DNA of 64,000 nt from Actinocorallia sp039871655 (GCF_039871655.1 NZ_JBDPLZ010000002.1:1-64000), one strand, 5' to 3'. Counted from the stretch's first letter, positions 15,978 through 25,029 are shown. Numbers and translations are program-made. The notes: a model not told the origin generated them from the letters alone.

Positions 15978-17558
15978 ATGAAGAAGACTCTGGCAGCGGC
16001 CCTGGCGGTCGCGCTCACCGCGACCGCCTGCGGCTCCGACGAGCAGGACGACACCCCCGAATTCGCGGAGAACGGCACGTTCACCTACGCGATCCCCGCC
16101 GACCCCGGCGAACTCGATCCGGCCGACGCCGTGCTCGGCGCGACCAACACGGTGCTCGCCTTCTCCTACGACACCCTGGTGCACTCCGACGCCGACGGAA
16201 AGATCATCTCCGGTCTCGCCGAGAAGTGGGAGGCGCAGGCCGACAAGGTCACCTTCACCCTCCGCAAGGGCGTGACCTGCGCGGACGAATCCCCCGTGAC
16301 GCCGCGGACCGTCGCGGACTCGATGAACTACCTGTCCGACCCGAAGAACAAGGCGGCGCTGCTCGGCGTGCTCATCCCCGCCGGGATGACCGCCACCGCC
16401 GACGAGGCGGCCGGCACCGTCACCCTCGCCACCAAGGAGCCCAACCCGTTCCTGCTGGAGTCGATGACCGCGGTGTACGTCGTCTGCGGCGAGGGGCTGA
16501 AGGACCGCTCGGTCCTGAAGACCAGGACCTCCGGCTCGGGCCCGTACCCCCTGTTCTCCTCGGTGGCGGGCGACCACTACGCCTTCAAGGTCAGGGAGAA
16601 GTACGCATGGGGGCCGGGCGGCGCGAAGTACGAGCGGGGCATGCCCGCCGCCGTCGAGCTCAAGGTGGTCAAGGACGAGTCCACCGCCGCCAACATGTTG
16701 ACCACCGGTGAACTGCACGGGGCCCAGTTCACCGGTGCCGACCGCAAGCGGGTCGAGGCCATCCCCGGCATCCGCAAGGGTTCGGCGCCCGACGGCATCG
16801 GCGAGTTCTTCTTCCACCAGGGAGACGGACGCGCCGCCGCCGAACACAAGGTGCGCAGGGCGCTCGTCCAGGCCCTCGACCTGAACGAGTTGCGCACCAT
16901 CGTCTCCGGCGGCGCCGGGGAACCCGCCACCCACCTCACCTCGCTCGCGCCCGACCCCTGCCGGGGTGACAGCGTCACCACCAACCTGCTTGCGACCGAC
17001 CCGGCGGCCGCCGCGACGCTGCTCGACGAGACCGGCTGGAAGGCGGGGCCGGACGGCGTCCGCGCCAAGGGCGGCGAGAAGCTCAAGCTGCGGGTGGCCT
17101 ACCAGACCTCGGCCGGGCCGGGCGTCCAGGCGGGCATGGAGTACATCGCGCAGAAGTGGAAGGCGCTGGGAGTCGAGACCGAGCTGGCCGGCTCGGCGGA
17201 CGCCAAGTACTCCGACTCGCTGTTCAAGAACGGCGACTGGGACATGGCCTGGGTGCCGCTCGGGCTGAGCCTGCCGACCCAGCTCGTCGGCTACCTCTCC
17301 GGGCCCGGCCCGGACGAGCAGGGCTCGAACTTCGCGCACATCAACAACTCCGCGTACCAGGACCTCGTCCCCGAGGCCGCGAAGAAGGTCGGCGCGTCCG
17401 GTTGCGACCAGTGGACGAACGCCGAGGCCGCCCTGGTCAAGAACGTGGACGTCGTCCCCGTCGTGCGGCCCACCCAGCTCGTCGCGTCCAAGAAGGCGAT
17501 GCTGGAGGTCATCGGCGGCGTCGTGCGGCCGACCTCCGTCCGGCTGCTGAAGAACTGA
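15978..17558 (+). CDS. peptide/nickel-type ABC transporter substrate-binding lipoprotein (SBP family 5)
   Basis: A 526-residue solute-binding protein. The N-terminal MKKTLAAALAVALTATAC is a lipoprotein signal with Cys18 as the lipidated residue. The family 5 signature is visible as the segment around LDPADAVLGATNTVLAFSYDTLV. It ends with the usual C-terminal lobe. Family members bind di- and oligopeptides, some bind sugars or metals; the position next to peptide and N-acyl-amino-acid hydrolases favours peptides or modified amino acids. The RBS GGGAG is at 15965. It is the first of four genes for one importer. Confidence 0.9.
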   Translation: MKKTLAAALAVALTATACGSDEQDDTPEFAENGTFTYAIPADPGELDPADAVLGATNTVLAFSYDTLVHSDADGKIISGLAEKWEAQADKVTFTLRKGVTCADESPVTPRTVADSMNYLSDPKNKAALLGVLIPAGMTATADEAAGTVTLATKEPNPFLLESMTAVYVVCGEGLKDRSVLKTRTSGSGPYPLFSSVAGDHYAFKVREKYAWGPGGAKYERGMPAAVELKVVKDESTAANMLTTGELHGAQFTGADRKRVEAIPGIRKGSAPDGIGEFFFHQGDGRAAAEHKVRRALVQALDLNELRTIVSGGAGEPATHLTSLAPDPCRGDSVTTNLLATDPAAAATLLDETGWKAGPDGVRAKGGEKLKLRVAYQTSAGPGVQAGMEYIAQKWKALGVETELAGSADAKYSDSLFKNGDWDMAWVPLGLSLPTQLVGYLSGPGPDEQGSNFAHINNSAYQDLVPEAAKKVGASGCDQWTNAEAALVKNVDVVPVVRPTQLVASKKAMLEVIGGVVRPTSVRLLKN

Positions 17559-17561
17559 CCG

Positions 17562-18497
17562 ATGTTCCTGCTGCGGCGCGCGATCCGGTTCGCCCTGTCA
17601 CTGGTGCTGGTGGTGCTGGCGTCCTTCGCCATGCTCCACCTCATCCCGGGCGACCCGGTGCGCGCCGCGCTCGGCCCGACCGCGCCGCGTGAGGCGGTCG
17701 AGCAGCGCCGGGCCGAGCTGGGCCTGGACCGGCCCTGGCCCGAGCAGCTGAAGACCTACCTGGGGAAGGTCGCCACGGGGGACTTCGGGGAGTCCTTCCT
17801 GTCCCGGCAGCCCGCCGGGCAGGTCATCGCCGACCGCCTTCCCGCCACCGTCCAGCTCGTCGCCGTCACCATGGCGCTGGCCCTGCTGGTCGCGGTGCCG
17901 CTCGGCATGGCGATGGCGGCCCGCACCCATGGCGGCCGGGGCCGGCGGACGGAGCTGGCCTTCACCTCGGTGACCGGCGGGCTGTCCGTCGTCCCCGAGT
18001 TCCTGCTGGCCGTCGGGATGATCGCGCTGTTCGGGGTGACGCTGCGCTGGCTGCCCGTGGCGGGCAAGGACGGCGCGGCCTCGTTCGTCATGCCGGTGCT
18101 CGCGCTGGCGGCCGGGCCCGCGGCGCTGCTGGCCCGGCTCGTGCGGGTGGAGACGCTGCGGGAGTTGTCGTCGGACTATGTTCGCCTGGCCCGCGCCAAA
18201 CGCGTCCCGGCCGTCCGGCTGTACCTGCGGCACCTGCTGCCCAACACCCTCACCGCCGCCCTCACCACGGGAGGGCTGCTGCTGTCGTCGCTGCTGGGCG
18301 GCTCGGTGGTGGTCGAGTACGTCTTCCAGTGGCCCGGTCTGGGCGGCACGACGGTCGAGGCGATCGCGGGCAAGGACTACGCCCTGGCCCAGGCCGCGAT
18401 CCTGGTCTACGGGGCGATCTCGCTGACCGTCGTGTTCGCGGTGGACGTCGCGCTGGGCCTGCTGGACCCGCGGTCGCGGCCCCGGATGCTGGGATAG
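17562..18497 (+). CDS. ABC transporter permease, DppB type
   Basis: A 311-residue inner-membrane permease with the usual DppB layout. It has an N-terminal membrane segment followed by the extracytoplasmic LGLDRPWPEQLKTYLGKV region, then five more hydrophobic segments. The cytoplasmic EAA loop is near 205-225 (SSDYVRLARAKRVPAVRLYLRHLLPN). The start ATG 17562 is 3 bases after the lipoprotein stop. The partner permease is fused to an ATPase in the next gene. Confidence 0.9.
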   Translation: MFLLRRAIRFALSLVLVVLASFAMLHLIPGDPVRAALGPTAPREAVEQRRAELGLDRPWPEQLKTYLGKVATGDFGESFLSRQPAGQVIADRLPATVQLVAVTMALALLVAVPLGMAMAARTHGGRGRRTELAFTSVTGGLSVVPEFLLAVGMIALFGVTLRWLPVAGKDGAASFVMPVLALAAGPAALLARLVRVETLRELSSDYVRLARAKRVPAVRLYLRHLLPNTLTAALTTGGLLLSSLLGGSVVVEYVFQWPGLGGTTVEAIAGKDYALAQAAILVYGAISLTVVFAVDVALGLLDPRSRPRMLG

Positions 18498-18504
18498 GGG
18501 ACGA

Positions 18505-20304
18505 ATGAGGCGGATGAGGTCGCCGTCGGCCCTGGCTGGCCTGGTCCTGGTGCTGGCCACCCTGGTCCTCGCGGTGGTCGGGCCCTGGCTGTGGGGAGAG
18601 GAGGCGGCGAGGTTCGACCCGCTGCACATCCTCGAAGGGCACAGCGCCGACCATCCCCTGGGCACCGACGACGGCGGCAGGGACCTGCTCGCCCGGACCC
18701 TGGCGGCGACCCGGCAGAGCGTGTGGCTGGCGCTCCTGGCCACCTGCGTCACCACCGCCGTGGGAATCCCGCTGGGCGCCCTGCCCTCGGTGCTGGGTCC
18801 GAGGGCGGCCCGGCTCGTCTCCGGGCTCATCGACTCGCTGGTGGCCTTCCCGGTGCTGCTGCTGGCCATGTTCGCGGCGCTCATCGCGGGGGCGGGCGCG
18901 CGCGGCGCGGTGGTCGGCATCGGCGTCGCCGCGGTGCCGGGACTGGCCCGGCTCACCCGGACGCTCGCCGACACCGTCGCCTCCAGCGACTACGTGGCGG
19001 CGGCCCGGATGCTGGGCGCCGGGCGCACCGCCGTCCTGCTGCGGCACGTGCTGCCCAACATCGCCGAACCCCTGATCCTGACGGTCACCGCGAACCTCGG
19101 CTACAGCCTGCTGGGCCTGGCGACGCTGTCCCTGCTGGGCCTGGGCGTCCAGCCTCCGGACTACGACTGGGGGCGGCTGCTGCACGACACCCTGCCCAGG
19201 GTCTACGTGGACCCCGAGGCGGTGGCCGGGCCCGCGCTGGCCGTCGCCGCCGCCGGGATCGGCTTCGCCCTGCTCGGCGAGTCGCTGGCCCGCGCCGCCG
19301 CCCGTACGCCCGACGCCGTGCCCCGAGGCGAGTCCCGCACCGTACTTCCCCCCGGGTGCGGGCCTCTCCCCGGGGCACCGGAGCCGGTGCTGGAGGTGCG
19401 GGACCTGAGCGTCTCGTTCGGCGGGACGACGCCCGTGCGGGGAGTCTCCTTCTCGGTCGCGCCCGGCGAGCTCGTCGGGCTCGTGGGGGAGTCGGGCAGC
19501 GGCAAGAGCCTCACCGCGCTGGCCGTCGGCGGCCTCGTGCCCTACCCGGGGACGGTGTCGGGGCGGGTCCTGCTGGGCGGCAGGCCGCTGGAGGAGCTGT
19601 CGCGGCGCGAACTGGGGACCCGGCTGGCGATGGTCTTCCAGGACCCGATGGCCGCGCTGAACCCGGCCCTGCGCGTCGGGTCCCAGCTCGCCGAGGTGGC
19701 GACCGTGCACCTGGGAGCCTCGCGCAAGGAGGCGTGGCGGCGGGCGGTGGACCGGCTCGGCCGGGTGAGGATCCCCGACCCCGAGGCGAACGCCCGCCGG
19801 TACCCGCACGAGTTCAGCGGCGGCATGCGGCAGCGGGCCGTCATCGCGATGGGACTGATGGGCGAGCCCGAGCTGATCGTCGCGGACGAGCCGACGACGG
19901 CCCTGGACGTCACCGTGCAGAAACGCGTCCTGGAACTGCTCGCGGAGGTGAACGAGACGACGGGCGCGGCCGGGCTGCTGATCTCGCACGACCTGGCGGT
20001 GGTCTCCCTGTACTGCCGGCGGGTCCTGGTGATGTACGCGGGCCGGATCGTGGAGGAGCTGCCGTCCTCTCAGCTGCGCAGGGCCCGCCACCCCTACACG
20101 CGGGCGCTGGTGGCCTCATCTCCGGACCTGTCGACCGACCGATCGCTGCCGCTGGCCACGATCCCGGGACGCCAGCCCGAGCCCGCCGAGGTCCCCGGCG
20201 GCTGCGCGTTCGCGCCCCGCTGCGCCCGGGCACTGGAACGCTGCCGCGCCGACCGCCCGGAGCTGGAAGACGGAGTCGCCTGCTGGAATCCGGAGGACGC
20301 ATGA
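18505..20304 (+). CDS. fused ABC permease-ATPase (DppC-DppD type)
   Basis: A 599-residue single polypeptide. Residues 1-275 form a DppC-type permease, with the family 'HPLGTDDGGRDLLAR' segment, several membrane segments and the EAA loop SSDYVAAARMLGAGRTAVLLRHVLPN. After a 20-residue Pro/Gly linker, residues 295-599 are a DppD-type ATPase with Walker A GESGSGKS (about 328-335), signature FSGGMRQR, Walker B LIVADEP and an H-loop ISHDLA. The C-terminal oligopeptide-transporter extension carries a Cys-rich end (CAFAPRCARALERC). The two parts are normally separate genes. There is no stop or frameshift between them. Confidence 0.9.
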   Translation: MRRMRSPSALAGLVLVLATLVLAVVGPWLWGEEAARFDPLHILEGHSADHPLGTDDGGRDLLARTLAATRQSVWLALLATCVTTAVGIPLGALPSVLGPRAARLVSGLIDSLVAFPVLLLAMFAALIAGAGARGAVVGIGVAAVPGLARLTRTLADTVASSDYVAAARMLGAGRTAVLLRHVLPNIAEPLILTVTANLGYSLLGLATLSLLGLGVQPPDYDWGRLLHDTLPRVYVDPEAVAGPALAVAAAGIGFALLGESLARAAARTPDAVPRGESRTVLPPGCGPLPGAPEPVLEVRDLSVSFGGTTPVRGVSFSVAPGELVGLVGESGSGKSLTALAVGGLVPYPGTVSGRVLLGGRPLEELSRRELGTRLAMVFQDPMAALNPALRVGSQLAEVATVHLGASRKEAWRRAVDRLGRVRIPDPEANARRYPHEFSGGMRQRAVIAMGLMGEPELIVADEPTTALDVTVQKRVLELLAEVNETTGAAGLLISHDLAVVSLYCRRVLVMYAGRIVEELPSSQLRRARHPYTRALVASSPDLSTDRSLPLATIPGRQPEPAEVPGGCAFAPRCARALERCRADRPELEDGVACWNPEDA

Positions 20305-21008
20305 CCGAGCGGCTGCTGGAGGTCCGGGGCCTGGACGTGCGTTACGGGCGCCTGCACGCCGTCCGCGACGTCTCCTTCGAGGTCGCCGAGGGGGAGATCC
20401 TCGGGTTGGTGGGGGAGTCCGGCTCGGGCAAGTCGAGCGTGGCCCGCGCCCTGACCGGCCTGGCGCCCCGCACCGGGACGGTCGCCGGGCTGGGGCCGCG
20501 CGAGGCCCAGCTCGTCTTCCAGGACCCCTACGCCTCGCTCGACCCGAGGATGACGATCGCCCGGTCGGTGGCCGAGGGGCTGCCCCGCGGCCTGGGACGC
20601 GCGGCCCGCCGGGAGGAGGTGGCGCGGCTGCTGGACCTCGTCCGGCTCGGGTCCGAGACGGCCGGACGGTATCCGAGGGAGCTGTCGGGCGGGCAGCGGC
20701 AGCGGGTGGCGATCGCCCGGGCGCTGGGGGCCCGGCCCCGGCTGCTCATCGCCGACGAGGTCACCTCGGCGCTGGACGTGTCGGTGCAGGGGGCGATCCT
20801 CAACCTGATCCGGGAGCTGCGCGCGGGACTCGGCCTGTCGGTGCTCTTCGTCTCGCACGACCTCGCGGTCGTCCGGTACGTCTGCGACCGGATCGCGGTG
20901 ATGCGCGAGGGGCGGATCGTGGAGTGCGGGACGGTGGGACAGGTGATCGAACATCCGTCCCATGAGTACACGAAAGCCCTGCTAGAGGCCGTACCGCGCC
21001 TGCAATAA
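20301..21008 (+). CDS. ABC transporter ATP-binding protein, DppF type
   Basis: A 235-residue ATPase with Walker A GESGSGKS, Q-loop VFQDPYASLDPR, signature LSGGQRQR, Walker B LLIADEV and switch His in VSHDLA. Its start overlaps the stop of the fused permease-ATPase (ATGA), with GGAGG upstream, so translation is coupled. It is shorter than typical DppF proteins (about 320) because the C-terminal oligopeptide extension is largely absent, ending at EYTKALLEAVPRLQ. Together with the two permease domains and DppD domain it completes the importer. Confidence 0.9.
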   Translation: MTERLLEVRGLDVRYGRLHAVRDVSFEVAEGEILGLVGESGSGKSSVARALTGLAPRTGTVAGLGPREAQLVFQDPYASLDPRMTIARSVAEGLPRGLGRAARREEVARLLDLVRLGSETAGRYPRELSGGQRQRVAIARALGARPRLLIADEVTSALDVSVQGAILNLIRELRAGLGLSVLFVSHDLAVVRYVCDRIAVMREGRIVECGTVGQVIEHPSHEYTKALLEAVPRLQ

Positions 21009-21024
21009 TCGAACATTTGTGCTA
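21009..21024 (+). promoter_or_regulatory. LexA (SOS-box)-like sequence before the WYL gene
   Basis: TCGAAC-ATTT-GTGCTA matches 10 of 12 defined positions of the actinobacterial/Bacillus SOS box TCGAAC-N4-GTTCGA. It starts at the position next to the upstream stop and ends 10 bases before the ATG at 21035. It overlaps a TAAAAT stretch that could be a -10 hexamer. A repressor here would block the promoter directly. Confidence 0.4.
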
Positions 21025-21034
21025 AAATTTAGGC

Positions 21035-21517
21035 ATGGACACGCTGACTCTCCCCGGTACGGAGACCACGACCCTGTCCGCCGCGGAACTCGCCGCACTC
21101 GCGCTCTCCCTGGCCCACCTGGGCTCCGGCCCGCAGGCCGTCACCGCCCGCCGCGCCCTGGCCCACCTGGGCTCGCCGGACGGCCGGCAGGCCCGCTCCT
21201 TCGCCACCCTGCTCGATCCCCTCGACCCCGACACCGCCCGCCGGGCCCGCCTCCTCGCCCAGGCGATCACCGAACGCCGGGTCGTCCGCGTCCTGTACGC
21301 AGACGAGCGCGGCCGCCTCTCCCGCCGCGAGGTGGAGCCGGTCACCACCCTCGTCCACGGCGACCACTGGTACCTGGTCGGCTGGTGCCGCCTGCGCCGC
21401 GGCATCCGCGCCTTCCGCCTCGACCGCCTCCAGGCCGTCGAGCCCACCGAGATCCGCTCCCGCGACCACCGTGCCGACGGTTTCCTGCCCTTCCAGGGGC
21501 GGCGCGCGGCCGCCTGA
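21035..21517 (+). CDS. stand-alone WYL-domain protein
   Basis: A 160-residue protein with a WYL domain in its C-terminal half: VRVLYADERGRLSRREVEPVTTLVHGDHWYLVGWCRLRRGIRAFRLDRL. The WYL triad is Trp-Tyr-Leu in HWYLVGW, and the conserved FRLDR arginines follow. The N-terminal 70 residues are Ala/Leu-rich helices without the usual winged HTH, so it cannot bind DNA as full WYL regulators do. WYL domains sense ligands or nucleic acid in regulators such as PafBC. It has its own promoter with a LexA-like box. Confidence 0.82.
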   Translation: MDTLTLPGTETTTLSAAELAALALSLAHLGSGPQAVTARRALAHLGSPDGRQARSFATLLDPLDPDTARRARLLAQAITERRVVRVLYADERGRLSRREVEPVTTLVHGDHWYLVGWCRLRRGIRAFRLDRLQAVEPTEIRSRDHRADGFLPFQGRRAAA

Positions 21518-21543
21518 GACCGCTCGTACGGCAAGATGGGGGC

Positions 21544-22233
21544 ATGATTCTGGCGGACGGCGTGCGGGCGGTCTTCACCGACCGCATCGGCGGATTCAGC
21601 ACAGGTCCCCATGACAGCCGCAACCTCGGGCTCAACGTGGGGGACGAGCCCGAGACCGTGCTGCGCAACCGGGCCAGGACCGAGGCGGAGCTGGGGGTCG
21701 AGGGCGCGGTCTACATGCGCCAGATCCACAGCTCGAACGTCGCCAGGGTCGGCGGTGAGACCTCCGACGTGCCGGACGTGGACGCGATCGTCACCGACCG
21801 GCCGAACCTGGCCCTGGCCGCCCTGGGCGCCGACTGCCCCGCCGTGCTCGTCGCCGACGCCGGCGCCGGGCTGGTCGGCGCCGCCCACGCCGGCCGGGTG
21901 GGCACCCTGCTGGGCGTGGTGCCCGCGCTGGTCGCCGAGCTGCGGGACATGGGCGCCCGCGAGCTGGTGGCCGCGGTCGGCCCGGCCGCGTGCGGGCGCT
22001 GCTACGAGGTGCCCGAGAGCATGCGGGACGAGGCGCCCGAGGTGATGCGCTCCACCACGAGCTGGGGCACGCCCGCGCTGGACCTGCGGGCCGCGATCGC
22101 GGCGCAGCTGGACGAGTTGGGCGTGAAGGCGCTGCACGACGACCGCTGCACGATCGAGACCCCGGAGCTGTACTCCTACCGGAGGGACGGGGTCACTGGG
22201 CGTTTTGCGGGCTATGTCTGGCTGTCCCGATAA
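21544..22233 (+). CDS. pgeF: peptidoglycan editing factor / purine nucleoside phosphorylase LACC1 family (PgeF/YfiH)
   Basis: A 229-residue member of the multicopper-polyphenol-oxidase/YfiH family (DUF152), known as PgeF in peptidoglycan editing and as a purine nucleoside-metabolising enzyme in LACC1. The metal-site residues His62 (QIHSS), Cys98 (GADCPA) and His115 (AAHAG) are all present. The usual AAHAGWRG is AAHAGRVG here, a small deviation. In many actinobacteria this gene lies by ftsZ and sepF; here it stands apart, upstream of a spermidine-synthase-like gene. The start is the ATG at 21544. Confidence 0.85.
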   Translation: MILADGVRAVFTDRIGGFSTGPHDSRNLGLNVGDEPETVLRNRARTEAELGVEGAVYMRQIHSSNVARVGGETSDVPDVDAIVTDRPNLALAALGADCPAVLVADAGAGLVGAAHAGRVGTLLGVVPALVAELRDMGARELVAAVGPAACGRCYEVPESMRDEAPEVMRSTTSWGTPALDLRAAIAAQLDELGVKALHDDRCTIETPELYSYRRDGVTGRFAGYVWLSR

Positions 22234-22257
22234 CGATCACTGGCTACCCTTGGTGCC

Positions 22258-23106
22258 ATGAGACGCGGGGAAAAGCCGTTTCCCGGTCGTTATCCCATCG
22301 CACAGGGCGAAGCGGAACTGCTGCGCGACGCCGACCGGGACAACGGCTGGGTGATCAACATCCGGGGGGTGCCCCAGTCCTACCTCGACCTGGACGACCC
22401 CACCCACCTGGACTTCGAGTACATGCGGCTGCTCGGCGACGTCGTGGACCGGCTGAAGGAAGGCCCTCTCGACGCCGTCCACATCGGTGGAGCCGGCTGC
22501 ACGCTGGCCCGGTACGTCGCCGCGACCCGGCCGGGCTCCCGCCAGATCGTCTACGAACTCGACGAGCCCCTGGTCCAGCTCGTCCGCGAGCACTTCCCGC
22601 TCAAGCCCTTCCGCGGCCTGAAGGTCCGCGTCGGCGACGGCAGGGCGGGCCTGGCCTCCCTGCCGGACGACTCCGACGACCTGGTCGTCGTGGACGCCTT
22701 CTCCGGCGCCGAGATGCCGGTAGCGCTCGCCTCGGTGGAGTTCACCGAACAGGTCGCCCGGGTGCTGCACGGCGACGGCGTCTACCTCGTCAACGTCGCC
22801 GACGGAGGCGGCCTCGGCTTCGCCCGCAGGCTCGCCGCGACGATCGCCGAGGTCTTCCCGCACCTCCTGCTGCTGGGCGAGCCGGGCGTCCTGCGCGGCC
22901 GCCGCTTCGGCAACCTGGTCCTGGCCGCCTCCCGAGCCCCGCTGCCCGTCGCTGAACTCACCCGCGTCAGCGCCGGCAAGCCACTGCCCGCCCGCTGCAT
23001 GGACACCGCCGAGCTGGCCCGGTTCACCGCCGGCCACCGCCCGATCCGCGACGGCGACGACATCGCCGTGCCCGTCCCGCCCCCGGCCGTCTTCGGACGG
23101 AACTGA
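22258..23106 (+). CDS. spermidine-synthase-like class I SAM-dependent protein
   Basis: A 282-residue Rossmann protein of the spermidine-synthase-like group. Motif I is VHIGGAGCTLARYVA followed by the acidic end of strand 2 in IVYELDEP. A second acidic site is VVVDAFSGAEMP. The residues for putrescine binding are not clearly conserved, so it may be an aminopropyl or methyl transferase of unknown substrate. The TACCCT at about 10 bases before the ATG suggests a leaderless transcript. Its TGA is immediately followed by the ATG of the ion-channel gene, so the pair is an operon. Confidence 0.75.
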   Translation: MRRGEKPFPGRYPIAQGEAELLRDADRDNGWVINIRGVPQSYLDLDDPTHLDFEYMRLLGDVVDRLKEGPLDAVHIGGAGCTLARYVAATRPGSRQIVYELDEPLVQLVREHFPLKPFRGLKVRVGDGRAGLASLPDDSDDLVVVDAFSGAEMPVALASVEFTEQVARVLHGDGVYLVNVADGGGLGFARRLAATIAEVFPHLLLLGEPGVLRGRRFGNLVLAASRAPLPVAELTRVSAGKPLPARCMDTAELARFTAGHRPIRDGDDIAVPVPPPAVFGRN

Positions 23107-25029
23107 ATGGGCCGACCCACCTGGCGGGAGCGCTGGCGGTACTGGTTCGACAACACCATGGCGCGGGGGACGCCCGCGCTGATCGGCTGGCTGGGACTGG
23201 CCTCGGCGGTCCTGGTCCTGTTCGTGGCGAGTCTCGCCGCGCTGCTCGCGCCCCGGGACGCCGACGAGAACGGAGACTGGCCGGGGCTGGTCTGGCGCAG
23301 CCTGCTGCGCACCCTCGACCCGGGCACGATGGGCGACGACACCGGAACCGCGCCCTTCCTCGGCCTGATGCTCACCTCGACGATCGGCGGGATCTTCATC
23401 GTCAGCGCCCTCATCGGCGTGCTGACCACCGGCCTGGAGAACAAGATCGAGGAGCTGCGCAAGGGCCGCTCGCGCGTCATCGAGCAGGACCACACCGTGA
23501 TCCTGGGCTGGTCGGAGCAGGTGTTCACGGTGCTGTCGGAGCTGGCCGAGGCCAACCAGAGCCGCAGGCGCTCCTGCGTGGTGATCCTCGCAGACCTGGA
23601 CAAGGTGGAGATGGAGGACGCGATCCGGGCCAGGGTCGGCGACCTCGGCCGCACCCGGGTGGTGTGCCGGCACGGAAACCCGCTCAAGGTCGTCGATCTG
23701 GAGCTGGCCAGCCTGGACACCGCCCGCTCCGTCATGGTGCTGGCGCCGCCGGACGAGGACCCCGACATCTACGTGATCAAGGTGCTGCTGTCGCTGGGCA
23801 ACCGGACCTGGGAGCGGCCCGGCCACCGCCCGCACATCGTCGCGGCCGTCCAGGACCCCTCGAACCTGCCCACCGCACGGCTGGCGGCCGGGCCCTCCTC
23901 CCGGGTGGTCGACGCCGACGACCTCGCGATCCGCCTGGTGGTGCAGGCCCACCGCCAGTCCGGCCTGTCCACCGTCTACACCGACCTGCTGGACTTCAAG
24001 GGCCACGAGTTCTACCTGCGGCCCGAACCTGACCTGGCCGGAATGACCTTCGGCGAGGCGCTGTGCGCCTACGAGCTGGGCGTCCCGGTGGGGGTCCGGC
24101 ACACTGACGGCTTCGTCCTGCTCAACCCGCCGATGGACACCGAGCTGACCGGACGGGAGGAGATCGTCGTGCTGGCCGAGGACGACATCCTCATCAAGCT
24201 GGCCAAGGACCGGCCGCCGATCCACCACGAGGCCGTCGCCGCGCCGCCCCCGCCGCACCCGGCCCCGCCGCCCGAGCGCACCCTCGTCCTCGGCTGGAAC
24301 GGGCGCGGCGCCCAGATCGTCACCATGCTCGACGACTTCGTGCGGCACGGCTCCGTCGCCGACCTCGCGACCCGCTGCGACGACCCGCGCGGCGGGCTGG
24401 GCGCGCTGGAGAACCTCACCGTCGGCTACACCCGCTGCGACCCCACCGACCGGGACCAACTGGAGGCGCTGGACACCGGCTCCTACCAGAAGATCATCGT
24501 GCTGGCCGACGCGGACGCCGACCCCGACCACGCCGACGCCCGCACCCTGGTCACCCTGCTGCACCTGCGGGACATGGCGGACAAGCAGAGCGCCGGCTAC
24601 TCCATCGTCAGCGAGATCCACGACGACGCCAACCGGGAGATCGCCCAGGTCACCCGGGCCGACGACTTCGTGGTCAGCGAACGGCTGATCAGCCTGCTGC
24701 TCACCCAGCTCAGCGAGAACCGCCACATCTACGACGTGTTCCACGACCTGCTGGACCACCGCGGCTCGGAGATCTACCTCAAGCCGGCGGTCGACTACCT
24801 GCGTCCCGGGCTGCCCGCGAACTTCGCCACTCTCCTGGAGGCCGGCCGCGCCCGAGGCGAGACCGTGATCGGCTACCGGCTCCAGGCGGACTTCCACCGC
24901 GCACCCCACTACGGGGTGTTCCTCAACCCCGACAAGACCGCCCCGCTCATCCTCGGCGATGACGACCTGGTGATCGTCATCGCCGACGCGGGCGGCGGCC
25001 CCAAACCGGAGCCGAACGCTCAGGCCTGA
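23107..25029 (+). CDS. CASTOR/POLLUX-related putative ion channel
   Basis: A 640-residue membrane protein related to plant nuclear channels CASTOR and POLLUX. Two membrane segments lie near 24-48 and 88-108, with the intervening pore-like stretch. They are followed by the conserved LENKIEELRKGRSRVIEQDHTVILGWS, which begins the first RCK/TrkA-N-like domain. A Pro-rich linker (about 380-392) separates a second RCK-like half starting at TLVLGWNGRGAQIV. Bacterial homologues are predicted cation channels gated by the cytosolic ring. The start abuts the spermidine-synthase-like stop. Polyamines are known blockers of cation channels, so a functional link is conceivable but only inferred. Confidence 0.85.
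   Translation: MGRPTWRERWRYWFDNTMARGTPALIGWLGLASAVLVLFVASLAALLAPRDADENGDWPGLVWRSLLRTLDPGTMGDDTGTAPFLGLMLTSTIGGIFIVSALIGVLTTGLENKIEELRKGRSRVIEQDHTVILGWSEQVFTVLSELAEANQSRRRSCVVILADLDKVEMEDAIRARVGDLGRTRVVCRHGNPLKVVDLELASLDTARSVMVLAPPDEDPDIYVIKVLLSLGNRTWERPGHRPHIVAAVQDPSNLPTARLAAGPSSRVVDADDLAIRLVVQAHRQSGLSTVYTDLLDFKGHEFYLRPEPDLAGMTFGEALCAYELGVPVGVRHTDGFVLLNPPMDTELTGREEIVVLAEDDILIKLAKDRPPIHHEAVAAPPPPHPAPPPERTLVLGWNGRGAQIVTMLDDFVRHGSVADLATRCDDPRGGLGALENLTVGYTRCDPTDRDQLEALDTGSYQKIIVLADADADPDHADARTLVTLLHLRDMADKQSAGYSIVSEIHDDANREIAQVTRADDFVVSERLISLLLTQLSENRHIYDVFHDLLDHRGSEIYLKPAVDYLRPGLPANFATLLEAGRARGETVIGYRLQADFHRAPHYGVFLNPDKTAPLILGDDDLVIVIADAGGGPKPEPNAQA

Noticed and set aside
20945..20961. Second LexA-like ATCGAACATCC sequence inside the DppF-like gene
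   Set aside because: Only the left half matches and it is within coding sequence without a promoter context.
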